The notes: generated by a model from the sequence alone, not told the origin. DNA of 64,000 nucleotides from Bifidobacterium catenulatum PV20-2 (GCF_000800455.1 NZ_CP007456.1:992001-1056000); one strand, 5' to 3'; shown: positions 36,206-50,757, counted from the first letter of the stretch. A program made the numbers and translations.

Positions 36206-38086
36206 GTGGGCCAGCAGCATAACCAGCCCGGTTTCACCGATCAGTCGTTGATTCGCAATTTCTGCATCATCGCGCATATCGATCACGGCAAGTCTACGGT
36301 GGCAGACCGTATTCTGCAGCTCAGCGGCATCGTGCCCGAACGTGAGATGCGTGATCGTTTCCTGGACCGCATGGATATTGAGCAGGAGCGTGGCATCACC
36401 ATCAAATCGCAGGCCGTGCGCGTGCCGTGGACGTTCGACGGCACCGAATACACCCTCGGCATGATCGACACTCCAGGTCACGTCGACTTCACCTACGAGG
36501 TTTCCCGCGCACTCGCCGCATGCGAGGGTGCCGTGCTGCTTGTCGATGCGACACAGGGCATCGAAGCACAGACCCTGTCGAACCTGTATATGGCCATTGA
36601 CCACGATCTGGCCATCATTCCTGTACTGAACAAAATCGATCTTCCCAGCGCGGAACCAGACAAGCATGCCGAAGAAATCGCAGGCCTGATTGGCTGCGAT
36701 CCTTCCGAAGTGCTACGCGTGTCCGGTAAAACCGGTGAAGGCGTGTCCGAACTGCTTGACCGTATCGTTGCCGACGTTCCGGCGCCGACTGGAGATCCGG
36801 AAGCACCCGCACGTGCGTTGATCTTCGATTCCGTCTACGACTCTTATCGCGGTATCGTCACCTACATTCGTATGGTCGATGGCGAGCTGCGTTCCCGTGA
36901 GAAACTGCATATGATGGGTATCGGCATGACCCATGATCCGATTGAAATCGGCGTGATCAGTCCAGACATGATGCCTACGAAGGCGCTTGGCGCGGGCGAA
37001 GTCGGTTATGTGATCACCGGCGCGAAGGATGTCAGCCAGTCCAAGGTGGGCGACACCATCACTTCTGCGCTCAAGCCCGCAGCCGATCCGCTCGAAGGCT
37101 ACCGTGACCCACAGCCCATGGTCTACGCGGGTCTGTTCCCGATCGACAACGCGCAGTATCCGGAACTCCGTGAGGCGCTAGACAAGCTCAAGCTCAACGA
37201 CGCGGCCCTGATTTATGAGCCGGAAACGTCTGTGGCGTTGGGCTTCGGCTTCCGCTGCGGCTTCCTTGGCCTGCTGCACATGGAGATCGTGACCGAACGA
37301 CTGAGCCGTGAATTCAATCTTGATTTGATCTCCACCGCGCCGAACGTGCCGTACGAGGTCACTGCGGAAGACAATTCCGTGTATCGTGTGACCAATCCGA
37401 GTGAATTCCCCGACGGCAAGATCAAGCAGATCGTCGAACCGATGGTGGCCGCCGACATCATCACTCCGAAGGAATTCATCGGCGCCGTCATGGACTTGTG
37501 TCAGGACCATCGTGGCCAAATGGGCACTATGGAATACATTTCCGCCGACCGTGTGGAAATGCATTATCGTATTCCGCTGGCTGAAATCGTGTTCGACTTC
37601 TTCGACCAGTTGAAGAGCCGCACCAAGGGCTACGCGTCGCTTGACTACCATGAGGACGGCGAACAGTCCGCCGATCTGGTGAAGGTTGACATTCTCATCC
37701 AGGGTGAGAAGGTCGATGCGTTCAGCGCCATCGTGCATAAGGATAAGGCGTATTCCTACGGTGTGATGATGACGAAGAAGCTGCGTGAGCTCATTCCTCG
37801 CCAGCAGTTCGAAATCCCGATTCAGGCCGCCATCGGCTCCCGCATCATCGCACGCGAGAACATTCGTGCCTTGCGCAAGGACGTGCTTGCCAAGTGTTAT
37901 GGCGGCGACATTTCCCGTAAGCGCAAGCTGCTCGAAAAGCAGAAGGCCGGCAAGAAGCGCATGAAGATGCTCGGCCATGTCGAGGTGCCGCAAGAGGCGT
38001 TCATCGCCGCATTGTCGACCGGAGAGACCGGCAATGACCGTGACACCAAAGACAAGATCCGTGCGGCCCAGAAGACCGAAGGCTGA
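36206..38086 (+). CDS. lepA: Elongation factor 4 (LepA)
   Basis: 626 aa if started at GTG 36206, nine bases after a strong CAGGAGGAGG; the frame is open from 36176. GTPase motifs [23 protein letters not shown] and NKIDLPSA are followed by EF-G-like domains and the LepA-specific C-terminus ([40 protein letters not shown], then [24 protein letters not shown]). It back-translocates or remodels stalled ribosomes. The stop overlaps the hemW ATG by one base. Confidence 0.96.
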   Translation: MGQQHNQPGFTDQSLIRNFCIIAHIDHGKSTVADRILQLSGIVPEREMRDRFLDRMDIEQERGITIKSQAVRVPWTFDGTEYTLGMIDTPGHVDFTYEVSRALAACEGAVLLVDATQGIEAQTLSNLYMAIDHDLAIIPVLNKIDLPSAEPDKHAEEIAGLIGCDPSEVLRVSGKTGEGVSELLDRIVADVPAPTGDPEAPARALIFDSVYDSYRGIVTYIRMVDGELRSREKLHMMGIGMTHDPIEIGVISPDMMPTKALGAGEVGYVITGAKDVSQSKVGDTITSALKPAADPLEGYRDPQPMVYAGLFPIDNAQYPELREALDKLKLNDAALIYEPETSVALGFGFRCGFLGLLHMEIVTERLSREFNLDLISTAPNVPYEVTAEDNSVYRVTNPSEFPDGKIKQIVEPMVAADIITPKEFIGAVMDLCQDHRGQMGTMEYISADRVEMHYRIPLAEIVFDFFDQLKSRTKGYASLDYHEDGEQSADLVKVDILIQGEKVDAFSAIVHKDKAYSYGVMMTKKLRELIPRQQFEIPIQAAIGSRIIARENIRALRKDVLAKCYGGDISRKRKLLEKQKAGKKRMKMLGHVEVPQEAFIAALSTGETGNDRDTKDKIRAAQKTEG

Positions 38087-39291
38087 TGTTCGAAGTTTAC
38101 ATTCATGTGCCATTCTGCATGCGCCGCTGCGGTTATTGTGATTTCAACACGTATACCGCCGTCGACATGGGAGCGGGCGCATCGCGCGGCAACTACGCCA
38201 ACATGGTGATTCGCGAGATGTCGATCGTTCGCGATTGGCAGATCGCGCACGGCATTGACGAACCGGAAGCGGCCACCGTCTTCTTCGGCGGTGGCACGCC
38301 CACGATTCTGAAAGCCTCGGATCTGGTGGACATGCTGAATGCCGTGCGCGATACGTGGGGCATTGCCGAGAACGCGGAAATCACCACCGAGGCGAATCCG
38401 GACACGGTGAACGCCGATTATGTGAAGGAACTGGCGAACGGCGGATTCAACCGCATCTCTTTCGGCATGCAGTCGGCCGTGCCAAGCGTGCTGAAAACAT
38501 TGGACCGTACGCATACTCCGGCCAATGTGGCGGCAGGAATCGCCGCGGCAAATGCTGCCGGCATGCGTTCCAGCGTGGATTTGATTTACGGTGCGCCGGG
38601 GGAGAGCCTTGATGATTGGCGCACTTCCGTACGCACGGCGATCGATTTGGGAGTCAACCATATTTCGGCATATGCGTTGACCGTTGCGCCGAACACGAAA
38701 ATGGGACGTCAGATTGCGGCAGGAACATTGCCTACGCCCGATGATGACGATGAGGCAACCAAATATGAGATCGCCGACGATCTGTTGAGCGCGGCCGGTC
38801 TTGAATGGTACGAGATCAGCAATTGGGCACGGCCTGGTTATGAATCGCAACATAATCTCGGCTACTGGCACAATGTCGACTGGGCCGGACTTGGACCGGG
38901 TGCGCACAGCCACTATGGCAACGTGCTGGATGTCGAACAGTCCATGCCGAAGGAAAAAACCGAAACAGTCAAAACTTCGGGCTTACGCAGCTGGGATATC
39001 GCACATCCGCGCATGTGGGGTCAGGCTATCAACGCCGGCGATATGCCATGGTCGGGACGCGAACGAATCTCCAACGAGGAGAACCTCGAAGAAATCATCA
39101 TGCTTGGTCTGCGCATACGTGAGGGCCTTGATTTGAGCCTTCTTGGAAGCACGGTTGATATGGCTCGCATCCAACCCATGGAAGACGAAGGTCTTATCGT
39201 GATCCGTGACGGACGTGTGATTCCAACCCGAACCGGACGCCTGCTCAACGACACCGTCATCGAGCGTTTCTTCGACGCCTGTTCGTTATAA
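38086..39291 (+). CDS. hemW: HemW-like radical SAM protein
   Basis: 401 aa. The radical SAM cluster motif CMRRCGYC is at C11, C15 and C18, followed by FFGGGTPTIL and the HemW-type DLIYGAPGESLDDW. HemW is a heme chaperone related to oxygen-independent coproporphyrinogen oxidase; annotation as HemN is common but the CxxxCxxC lacking the HemN extension favours HemW. It is translationally coupled to lepA (TGATG), a frequent pair. Confidence 0.9.
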   Translation: MFEVYIHVPFCMRRCGYCDFNTYTAVDMGAGASRGNYANMVIREMSIVRDWQIAHGIDEPEAATVFFGGGTPTILKASDLVDMLNAVRDTWGIAENAEITTEANPDTVNADYVKELANGGFNRISFGMQSAVPSVLKTLDRTHTPANVAAGIAAANAAGMRSSVDLIYGAPGESLDDWRTSVRTAIDLGVNHISAYALTVAPNTKMGRQIAAGTLPTPDDDDEATKYEIADDLLSAAGLEWYEISNWARPGYESQHNLGYWHNVDWAGLGPGAHSHYGNVLDVEQSMPKEKTETVKTSGLRSWDIAHPRMWGQAINAGDMPWSGRERISNEENLEEIIMLGLRIREGLDLSLLGSTVDMARIQPMEDEGLIVIRDGRVIPTRTGRLLNDTVIERFFDACSL

Positions 39292-39400
39292 CGCCGATAA
39301 TCCTCTGACGAATTGGTTTTAGACAGCCCATCTTGGTATGGGCGGATACAGTGTGTGGATTGAACAAGCCTCGAATGCGGCTGTCGCCGGATGTTCGCAA

Positions 39401-40198
39401 TCAGCGCATCGTGAGGCCGCCATCGACATGCAATGTCTGTCCGGTGATGAAACGTGCATCCTCACCCACCAGCAGTGCTACGCCCCCTGCGATGTCATCG
39501 GCGGTGGCGAGTCGTCCCAAAGGCGTCTGCTCGATGATATGTTCGCGAATATCTTCAGTAGTGGCGCGACTTGAATCCGTGCCTACGGTCAGACCTGCGG
39601 CGATGGCATTCACCGTGATGCCCCACGCTCCGGCTTCCTGCGCTAATGAGCGCGTGAGCCCGATGAGTGCGCCTTTGGCGGCTATGTAGTCGTGGTAGGG
39701 GACGATGGGACTGTCGACGAGGTTGCTGGAGATGTTGACGATACGTCCCCATGATTGGCGTCGCATGTATGGCAGTGCGGCTGTGCAGGTGTTGTAGGTG
39801 CCTTTGAGACATCCTTCGAGTTGGGTTGCATAGTCGTTCCAGACGGTATTGCCGAAAGTGATGCGGTTGCGCGGATCGAACGAGTAGTGATTGAGTGCGT
39901 TGTTGACGAGGATGTCGATGCCGCCGAAAGTGTTGACTGTGGTTTGCGTGAGTTCGTTGACTTGGTTTAGGTCGGTCACGTCTGCTTTGCATACGATGAT
40001 GCGTCCTTGCGCTTCGGCGTCGTGTTCGATGCGTCGCGCGGTCTGTTGTGCGCGTTCGTTGTTGCTCAGGTAGTCGATGGTCACGTTGGCGCCGAGTTGC
40101 GCGAGTCTGAGTGCGATTGCGGCACCGATGCCTCGGCTTGCGCCGGTGACGATAGCTGTTTTGCCGGTGAGCGGTCGGCTTGTATGTTGCTGGTTCAT
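39401..40198 (-). CDS. SDR-family oxidoreductase in the TPP-riboswitch operon
   Basis: 265-aa short-chain dehydrogenase, FabG-like. TGASRGIGAAIALRL is the NAD(P) loop, NNALNHYS the NNAG-like strand, and the catalytic triad is S in VNISSN with Y-x3-K in YHDYIAAKG. The C-terminus RFITGQTLHVDGGLTM is classical SDR. It is the last gene of the permease-luxE-luxC run, 16 bp behind luxC, so it most likely reduces the aldehyde made by the LuxC-like enzyme to an alcohol; this role is inference from context. Confidence 0.85.
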   Translation of the reverse strand: MNQQHTSRPLTGKTAIVTGASRGIGAAIALRLAQLGANVTIDYLSNNERAQQTARRIEHDAEAQGRIIVCKADVTDLNQVNELTQTTVNTFGGIDILVNNALNHYSFDPRNRITFGNTVWNDYATQLEGCLKGTYNTCTAALPYMRRQSWGRIVNISSNLVDSPIVPYHDYIAAKGALIGLTRSLAQEAGAWGITVNAIAAGLTVGTDSSRATTEDIREHIIEQTPLGRLATADDIAGGVALLVGEDARFITGQTLHVDGGLTMR

Positions 40199-40214
40199 GG
40201 GGTTTCCTTAGGGA

Positions 40215-41717
40215 TTATTCGTAATCGATGTCGAAGGTGTCGGAGTAACGGTCGGTGTTGCGTTCGATGTCAACGGCTCTGACAAGATCGAGGATGTTGA
40301 ATCCGCCATCGTGATGCCATCCGGATTTCGCACGGTTCATTTCGCCGACGGGGCAGATGCGGTCGATGCCGTATTCGCCCACGTGTTGCGCAAGTGTGAA
40401 TAGTCTGGATGAGCTGGCGGCGATCGCGCAGGTCTGCAGCCAAGCGCGATATGGTTTCAGCGCTGGCAGTGCGTTTTCGAGCTGATCCACGGCGACGAGG
40501 TTGATGGTGCGGTTGAGTGGGGTCGCCAATGAGGTGAGACTGTCGGTATTGGGGAAGTAGAGCACGGTCCAGCTGGTGCCTTGCGGTGACTCGATGACGA
40601 ACGGCGCCTGTGGGTCGCTTTGGGCCGTGGAACCGTCTGGTGCCGGAGCCGCCATGAACAGCGCTTTCATCTCGGTTTCGGAACGCGCTCTGCGTATGGC
40701 GAGCGATTCTTCATCGGAAGGGGCGGATCTTGGGTATTTGCGCTGCTGCGAGTCGAGTTCGCGGGCAAGCAGTTCGGCGGTTTGCGCGGGGGAGATGGCG
40801 CCGCCTCGTTCCACGAAGATGGTTTGCGGCGCCAAACAGCTTTGTTGGTCGTAGGTGGCCACGTCCACGGCCATGCGGTGCACGGTCTGCACATGCGTGT
40901 CCGCGCGCAACGCTTCGCGGCCAATCAGTGAGAAGCCGATGCGAGCACCATAGCTGAGAAACGGTTTGCCGGTACCGACGCGTGGACGGATGGCTTCAGT
41001 GGTGTGCGAAGAGCCGTAGGCGATTACGGCATTCGCTTCGCCGATCGCCATGTCTTCAAGTTCCACAGTGCCGCCACGCCATGGCACCACGGCCAAAGCG
41101 TCAGCAAGATCCGGATCGATTTGCGCCAAAGAGTGCGCGAAAAGTACGGGCATCAGCGGCTCATCGAACGAGGATTTGCCGATAATCGCGCTTTTCGTCA
41201 GCAGACTCATGGTCATGCTCCACACAGGAATGCCGGGAACGTTGCTGGAGAACACGTGGAACGTCAGATCAGGTCCATACAGGCGCGTGTACCCGCCGGA
41301 CTTGTTCGGACGGTATTCGTCCAGTATGCGCGGGCTTGACAGCTCATCGTCGAGAAAACGCAACAGCTCGCGTCTACGAAACATGCGCATGTAGCGTTTC
41401 AACTCGATGCGTGTCATCGTCGCATCATAGCCGGTAATGGCGGGAATCAACGATTCGGCAAGCAGACGTTCCTCATAATCGGGATCCGTCCACAATTCCA
41501 CAGCCTTACCGATAACATCCACAATGCGTTCGACGGAATATGCCGACAGTGTCTGCAGCCGATTGCGACGTACTGTCCCGCACAAATCACGGATTATTTC
41601 CGCAGTGAGCACCGGATATCGTAACGTGACCTCACCATGATTGGTGATGATGTCGCGCGTTTCGAAATCTTGAAACACGAAACCGCGCGGCGTATGGAAA
41701 ATATCGATGATGCTCAT
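40215..41717 (-). CDS. LuxC-like acyl-CoA reductase
   Basis: 500 aa, aldehyde-dehydrogenase superfamily, LuxC type. LTFHVFSSNVPGIPVWSMTMSLLTKSAIIGKSS is the nucleotide-binding front, and YDQQSCLAPQTIFVE contains the putative acyl-accepting catalytic cysteine (C294). LuxC takes an acyl group from LuxE and reduces it with NADPH to an aldehyde. Only a LuxE-like gene accompanies it; luxA, luxB and luxD are absent. Starts at ATG 41717 overlapping the LuxE stop by four bases. Confidence 0.88.
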   Translation of the reverse strand: MSIIDIFHTPRGFVFQDFETRDIITNHGEVTLRYPVLTAEIIRDLCGTVRRNRLQTLSAYSVERIVDVIGKAVELWTDPDYEERLLAESLIPAITGYDATMTRIELKRYMRMFRRRELLRFLDDELSSPRILDEYRPNKSGGYTRLYGPDLTFHVFSSNVPGIPVWSMTMSLLTKSAIIGKSSFDEPLMPVLFAHSLAQIDPDLADALAVVPWRGGTVELEDMAIGEANAVIAYGSSHTTEAIRPRVGTGKPFLSYGARIGFSLIGREALRADTHVQTVHRMAVDVATYDQQSCLAPQTIFVERGGAISPAQTAELLARELDSQQRKYPRSAPSDEESLAIRRARSETEMKALFMAAPAPDGSTAQSDPQAPFVIESPQGTSWTVLYFPNTDSLTSLATPLNRTINLVAVDQLENALPALKPYRAWLQTCAIAASSSRLFTLAQHVGEYGIDRICPVGEMNRAKSGWHHDGGFNILDLVRAVDIERNTDRYSDTFDIDYE

Positions 41718-42838
41718 GCGTTCGCCGCCATCACCTCATCGACGGCGATGGAGCAACCACGTGCCTCCGCACCCTTCGCACGACCATTGAGCTCGTAACC
41801 GGAAGCGGTGCGCACGCCAAGGTCCTCCGTCAAAATCGCCAGGCAGGAATTCCAATTCGCCAAATCGTAATGCGCGATCACACCTTGTTTGCCATTGGGA
41901 ACAGGCATGAGGGTCGCCGGATCGAGAAACACGGAGCGAACCCACGACGGCGTAGCCTTCAGATAATTCGACGATCCATCCGTATAGTACGACAGCAGAT
42001 TCTGGTCGTAAATCTGTGAACTCAACTCCGTCATGCCATACATGTTCACACAGTGCGTGCGAGCGACGCCGAACACCTCAGAGAACCTCGCATACAGGTC
42101 ATCGACCGTCATATTGGTTTTTGTGCTCTTGAATCCACCGGTATCGAACACACGCGAATCCTTCGCCAACGCATAGGTCTTGCCCTGCCTGGCAAGATAG
42201 TCAAGCAGATACAGGTATGCAGACGAGGCGCCCATCAGCATCACCGGCTCGCCATCGGCCACCGCCTGATCGAGGAATCCTTCCACGCCCGCGAAATCCA
42301 AACCATCCTCATGGAAGAAGAAGCCGCTGCCTTCGCTGCCGCACTGCTCCAGCGCACGCGTCAGATAACGGGCCAACGAACCATTATGGTTCATCTCCCA
42401 AGCGGGGGAGAGTATTGCGATGCGTATACGTTTGCGGTCAGGCATGATGAAATGACGGAACGGGCCGATCATCGAAGCGTCCCACACCTCAAGATCAGGA
42501 TGATAATTGCGTCCACGTTGGCCGGGATGCGTGGTGCCGCTGGTCATGAACACGGCCTCGCACTCCGTTTCGGGAACCGAAGTGAGCGTCAGCATCTTGA
42601 ACCCATCCACCGGCATCGGTGGAATATCCATCCAGCTGGACAACGTCTGCGGAGTCACCCTGCGAGACATGCAATACGTACGATACTGCATGTTATGAGC
42701 GTACTGAAAAGCGAAAATCTGGCGTGCGAGCGCGTCGAACGCCTTATCCGGCGCGGTTTCGCATCCGTACTTTTCGATGAACTCAAGCACATCTGCCTTG
42801 ATCTGCTGAGCTTCAGTGTTTAGCGACATCGATGTCAT
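41714..42838 (-). CDS. LuxE-like acyl-protein synthetase
   Basis: 374 aa from ATG 42838, which has AGGAAAGG about 12 bases upstream; an extension to a TTG at 42892 would overlap the permease and lacks a site. Adenylate-forming enzyme: EAVFMTSGTTHPGQRGRNYH is the AMP-binding P-loop, GASSAYLYLLDYLA and VNMYGMTELSSQIYD follow the ANL order. A cysteine near the C-terminus (C362 in RGCSIAVDEV) sits where LuxE carries its acyl-transfer cysteine. It would activate a carboxylate as acyl-AMP and hand it to LuxC. Confidence 0.88.
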   Translation of the reverse strand: MTSMSLNTEAQQIKADVLEFIEKYGCETAPDKAFDALARQIFAFQYAHNMQYRTYCMSRRVTPQTLSSWMDIPPMPVDGFKMLTLTSVPETECEAVFMTSGTTHPGQRGRNYHPDLEVWDASMIGPFRHFIMPDRKRIRIAILSPAWEMNHNGSLARYLTRALEQCGSEGSGFFFHEDGLDFAGVEGFLDQAVADGEPVMLMGASSAYLYLLDYLARQGKTYALAKDSRVFDTGGFKSTKTNMTVDDLYARFSEVFGVARTHCVNMYGMTELSSQIYDQNLLSYYTDGSSNYLKATPSWVRSVFLDPATLMPVPNGKQGVIAHYDLANWNSCLAILTEDLGVRTASGYELNGRAKGAEARGCSIAVDEVMAANA

Positions 42839-42888
42839 GATGCAATGTTCCTTTCCTATGTTCAATTTCGGTAACGGTTGATCGTGAA

Positions 42889-44238
42889 TCAAGCCTGTGT
42901 CTGATCCTCGTCATTGCCTGTGCCTGTTTTGTGACGATTGATCAGATTCGGCAAATCGATCAGCAACGCCTTGAGAATCACCACGCAGAACGCGCCGACC
43001 AGAATCGAATTGGAGAAGAACACGTGAGCGCCGCTCTCAAGACCGCTCAATGCGTTCGGCAACGCGATACCCAACAGCAGTGACAAGCCGATGACTACTT
43101 GGGATCGGTCGTCCGACTCTGCCTTGCGCAGCGTATTGAAGCCCGTGCTGATCAGGCTCGCCGCGGCCGGAAGGAAAATGCCACCGATTACAGGGGAGGG
43201 AATCAACGACAACATCGCACCGGCTTTCGGTATGAAACCAAGTGCCACAAACGCCACACCGGCGATGATCACCGGCACGCAGGTGCGGGACTTGCCCTCA
43301 TCCGTAACCTTAAGCAAAGCGACATTCTGCGGATACGCGGTAGTGGTGAAACCACCGATCAGCGAAGAAATAGCGGAACCAGCCGCTTCGCCGGACAAGC
43401 CATAACGAACCTGACGATCCTCAAGCTTGACGCCCTGAATCTCGCTGGCCGCCTGATACACGCCAAGCGCCTCCATAATCGCAACCATATACGCAATGAA
43501 GAATGGTACAAAAACCGCAGCATCAAAATCAAAACCACCATATGGCATGATCTGAGGAAGACCGAACCAAGACTTGGACGCAACCCCGGAAAAATCTGCC
43601 ATGCCAAACACTATGGAGAGCGAAGTGCCGACAACCAATGCAATCAAGTAGGAAAGCGCCCTGACCATACCCTTGCCAAACTGGGAAAGCACCACCACCA
43701 ACACGCAAGTCGCCACAGACACGGCCAACGTCTTTGGATCAGCAAACCCATCATCGCCGGGAGCGCCGCCAAGAAACTCACTCAATGTGAAACTCGATAG
43801 CGAAACGCCAACCAGAAAAATAATCACGCCGGAAACCATCGGCGCAAATAGAAAGCGCATCTTCTCAATCACGCGAGTCAGACACAGCACCACGAAAATC
43901 AGCGAACTAACAAAAATCGACGTGCCAGCCGCAGCCAACGAACCGGCGGTGCCAGCGGCAATCATCAACGCATCGAACGCGGCAGACGGACCTTGCACAA
44001 TTGGCAGACGCACCAACTTCGTGGCCTGAATCAACGTGACCAAACCAGACACGATGAAAATAGCGTTCACCATATTCGAAGATAAGGCCAACGGCAACCC
44101 AATGGCACCGGCCACAAATACCGGATCAAGCCACACATTAGACACCAACACATGCTGCAAACCCAGCAAAACGTTCTTTGGAGTGAGCTTTTTCGAATCG
44201 GATCCGTTCTGAACGGATGGTTGCGACATGGCAGACAT
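42889..44238 (-). CDS. NCS2-family nucleobase-type permease under TPP riboswitch
   Basis: 449 aa with 12-14 hydrophobic segments. LGLQHVLVSNVWLDPVFVAGA, RLPIVQGPSAAFDALMIAAGT and the TM8/TM10 substrate-site segments AYMVAIMEALGVYQAAS and GGFTTTAYPQNVALLKVTD place it in the uracil/xanthine (NCS2) family. I prefer ATG 44238 (third codon of the open frame) because GAGAGGGG lies eight bases before it. First gene behind a TPP riboswitch, 51 bp before luxE. The TPP control suggests its substrate is a thiamine moiety such as a pyrimidine, rather than uracil or xanthine; inference. Confidence 0.85.
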   Translation of the reverse strand: MSAMSQPSVQNGSDSKKLTPKNVLLGLQHVLVSNVWLDPVFVAGAIGLPLALSSNMVNAIFIVSGLVTLIQATKLVRLPIVQGPSAAFDALMIAAGTAGSLAAAGTSIFVSSLIFVVLCLTRVIEKMRFLFAPMVSGVIIFLVGVSLSSFTLSEFLGGAPGDDGFADPKTLAVSVATCVLVVVLSQFGKGMVRALSYLIALVVGTSLSIVFGMADFSGVASKSWFGLPQIMPYGGFDFDAAVFVPFFIAYMVAIMEALGVYQAASEIQGVKLEDRQVRYGLSGEAAGSAISSLIGGFTTTAYPQNVALLKVTDEGKSRTCVPVIIAGVAFVALGFIPKAGAMLSLIPSPVIGGIFLPAAASLISTGFNTLRKAESDDRSQVVIGLSLLLGIALPNALSGLESGAHVFFSNSILVGAFCVVILKALLIDLPNLINRHKTGTGNDEDQTQA

Positions 44239-44320
44239 GTCCATTCCCCTCTCTTCCTTATATGGAGGATGACCAGTTTATGATCGCCGACACAGAGGAA
44301 CGTATATGTGCACCGTTCGT

Positions 44321-44405
44321 AACATTCCTACGCAGGCATTACCCTGATCAGGTATGAGGGTCCGGGCAAAAGCCCGTCTCAGCCACATATCGGCTCCCCT
44401 GTACT
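44321..44405 (-). promoter_or_regulatory. TPP riboswitch (THI element)
   Basis: The minus strand reads AGGGGAGCCG, GGCTGAGA, the P3 hairpin CGGGC-TTTT-GCCCG, ACCCTCATACCTGATCAGGG, TAATGCCTGCGTAGGAATG. The CTGAGA core, the ACCTGATC-GGGTAAT-CC-GCGTAGG core and their spacing are those of the TPP riboswitch. It lies about 80 bp before the permease start and probably represses the permease-luxE-luxC-SDR run when thiamine pyrophosphate is plentiful. A CCTCT between aptamer and gene could pair with the AGAGGGG ribosome-binding region, which would fit translational control. Confidence 0.95.
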
Positions 44406-44636
44406 ATTCAGACAAGCAGCCAGCATAACGGCATGCGTCGATACTTGGATGAGTTGGCGTGAGAGTCCGGTTCGTTGGATATTCTCCACATCCCCTCGAG
44501 AAAGTATGTCTTGACTTTTCGGGGTATTCGTTATATGGACACATGAAACGTGTTTGATACAGGGGCGCGTTATTCTAATCCACGCATTAAAGAACCGCAA
44601 GACTTTTCTTGCCTAAAAACATTGAAGGTGGTTTCG

Positions 44637-49208
<4,572 letters not shown>

Positions 49209-49209
49209 C

Positions 49210-50757
49210 ATGGGAGATCCACGTGGATTCCTGAAGGTCCGTACCCGTCGCGAACTGGCCGAACGCCCCGTCGAGGAGCGAATCAAGGATTGGTTCGACG
49301 TCCACGCCGAATCCGGCCTGCAACCTTGGACCACTGAACAGGCGGCCCGATGCATGGATTGCGGCACGCCGTTCTGCATGAACGGCTGCCCGTTGGGCAA
49401 CATCATTCCAGAATTCAACGATCTGGTCCGCCAGGAGAAGTGGGAAGACGCGTACAACCGCCTGTCCGAGACGAACAACTTCCCTGAGGTCACCGGCCGC
49501 ATCTGCCCCGCGCTGTGCGAGGCCGCCTGTGTGCTAGGCATCCACCAGCCGCCGACCATGATCAAGAACGACGAGTGCACGATCATCGATCAGGCATGGG
49601 AGCTTGACTATGTCAAGCCGTTGCCTCCGCAGCGTCTGACCGACCAGACCGTCGCCGTGGTCGGCTCCGGCCCGTCCGGTCTAGCATGCGCCCAGCAGCT
49701 CACCCGCGCCGGCCACACCGTGGTCGTATACGAGCGTGATGACGCCATCGGCGGTCTGATGCGTTACGGCATTCCGAACTTCAAACTCGACAAGCGACTC
49801 ATCGACCGCCGTGTGGAACAGATGGAGGCCGAAGGCACTGTATTCCGTACCGGCGTGGAGATCGGCAAAGACATCTCCTGGGACGACCTGCGCTCCCGCT
49901 ACGATGCCGTGGTCGTTGCCATCGGCTCCACCGTGCCGCGCGACATGAAGATTCCGGGTCGTGAACTCAAAGGCATCCACTTCGCCATGGAGTTCCTGCC
50001 TGACGCGACCCGCCGCATCTACGGCGTTAAGCCAGTCAATGACATCACCGCCGAAGGCAAGCACGTCGTGATCATCGGCGGCGGCGATACCGGATCCGAC
50101 TGCTTGGGCACGTCCATCCGTCAAGGCGCCAAGGACGTCACTGTGCTGCAGATCATGCCGCAGGAACCAAGCGAACGCCCGGCCAACCAACCGTGGCCGA
50201 CTTTCGCACGCCTGTATCAGAAGACCTCCTCCATGGAGGAAGGCTTCGAAACCCAGCGCGCCGAATACGTGTACAGCACGGATTCCGTGAACTTCGTCGG
50301 CACCGAAGAGGAACAGGCTAAGGTGAAGGTGGAACACTCCACCGCCACCGAAGGCTTCGTGGCCGACGAGAACGGACATGTGACCGGCCTCAAGGTCGTG
50401 AACGTGGCACCCGGCGAAAACGGCCCGTTCACACGTCAGCCGGGCACTGAACGCGTGATCCCGGCCGACTTGGTGCTCATCTCCGTCGGTTTCCTGCATC
50501 CGGACACCACCACGCTCGTGGACCAGCTGCCCGTTGACCTCGACGGGCGCGGCAATGTGGCTCGCAACGACAAGTTCGCCACCAGCCAGGATGGTGTATT
50601 CGCCTGTGGCGACGCCGGACGCGGCCAGAGCCTCGTGGTATGGGCCATCTCCGAAGGCCGCTCCTGCGCGGCTGCCGTGGATGAATACCTCACCGGTGCC
50701 ACTGAACTGCCGGCACCCATCGTGGCCTCCAAAAGGCCGATGATGCTGCCACGCTGA
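49210..50757 (+). CDS. gltD: Glutamate synthase small subunit GltD
   Basis: 515 aa. N-terminal 4Fe-4S ferredoxin-like cysteines at C48, C51, C56 and C60 (CMDCGTPFCMNGCPLGN) and ICPALCEAACVLGI, then FAD-binding VVGSGPSGLACAQQL and NADPH-binding IIGGGDTGSDCLGTSIRQGAK. It passes electrons from NADPH to GltB. Starts one base after gltB and ends before the hairpin 50780-50825. Confidence 0.97.
   Translation: MGDPRGFLKVRTRRELAERPVEERIKDWFDVHAESGLQPWTTEQAARCMDCGTPFCMNGCPLGNIIPEFNDLVRQEKWEDAYNRLSETNNFPEVTGRICPALCEAACVLGIHQPPTMIKNDECTIIDQAWELDYVKPLPPQRLTDQTVAVVGSGPSGLACAQQLTRAGHTVVVYERDDAIGGLMRYGIPNFKLDKRLIDRRVEQMEAEGTVFRTGVEIGKDISWDDLRSRYDAVVVAIGSTVPRDMKIPGRELKGIHFAMEFLPDATRRIYGVKPVNDITAEGKHVVIIGGGDTGSDCLGTSIRQGAKDVTVLQIMPQEPSERPANQPWPTFARLYQKTSSMEEGFETQRAEYVYSTDSVNFVGTEEEQAKVKVEHSTATEGFVADENGHVTGLKVVNVAPGENGPFTRQPGTERVIPADLVLISVGFLHPDTTTLVDQLPVDLDGRGNVARNDKFATSQDGVFACGDAGRGQSLVVWAISEGRSCAAAVDEYLTGATELPAPIVASKRPMMLPR

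Noticed and set aside
39326..39343. Terminator between hemW and the SDR gene (GCCCAT-N6-ATGGGC)
   Set aside because: The stem is only six pairs and no T-run follows on either strand.
39401..42838. Luminescence (lux) operon
   Set aside because: Only luxC- and luxE-like genes are present; luciferase subunits and the LuxD thioesterase are missing, and TPP control points elsewhere.
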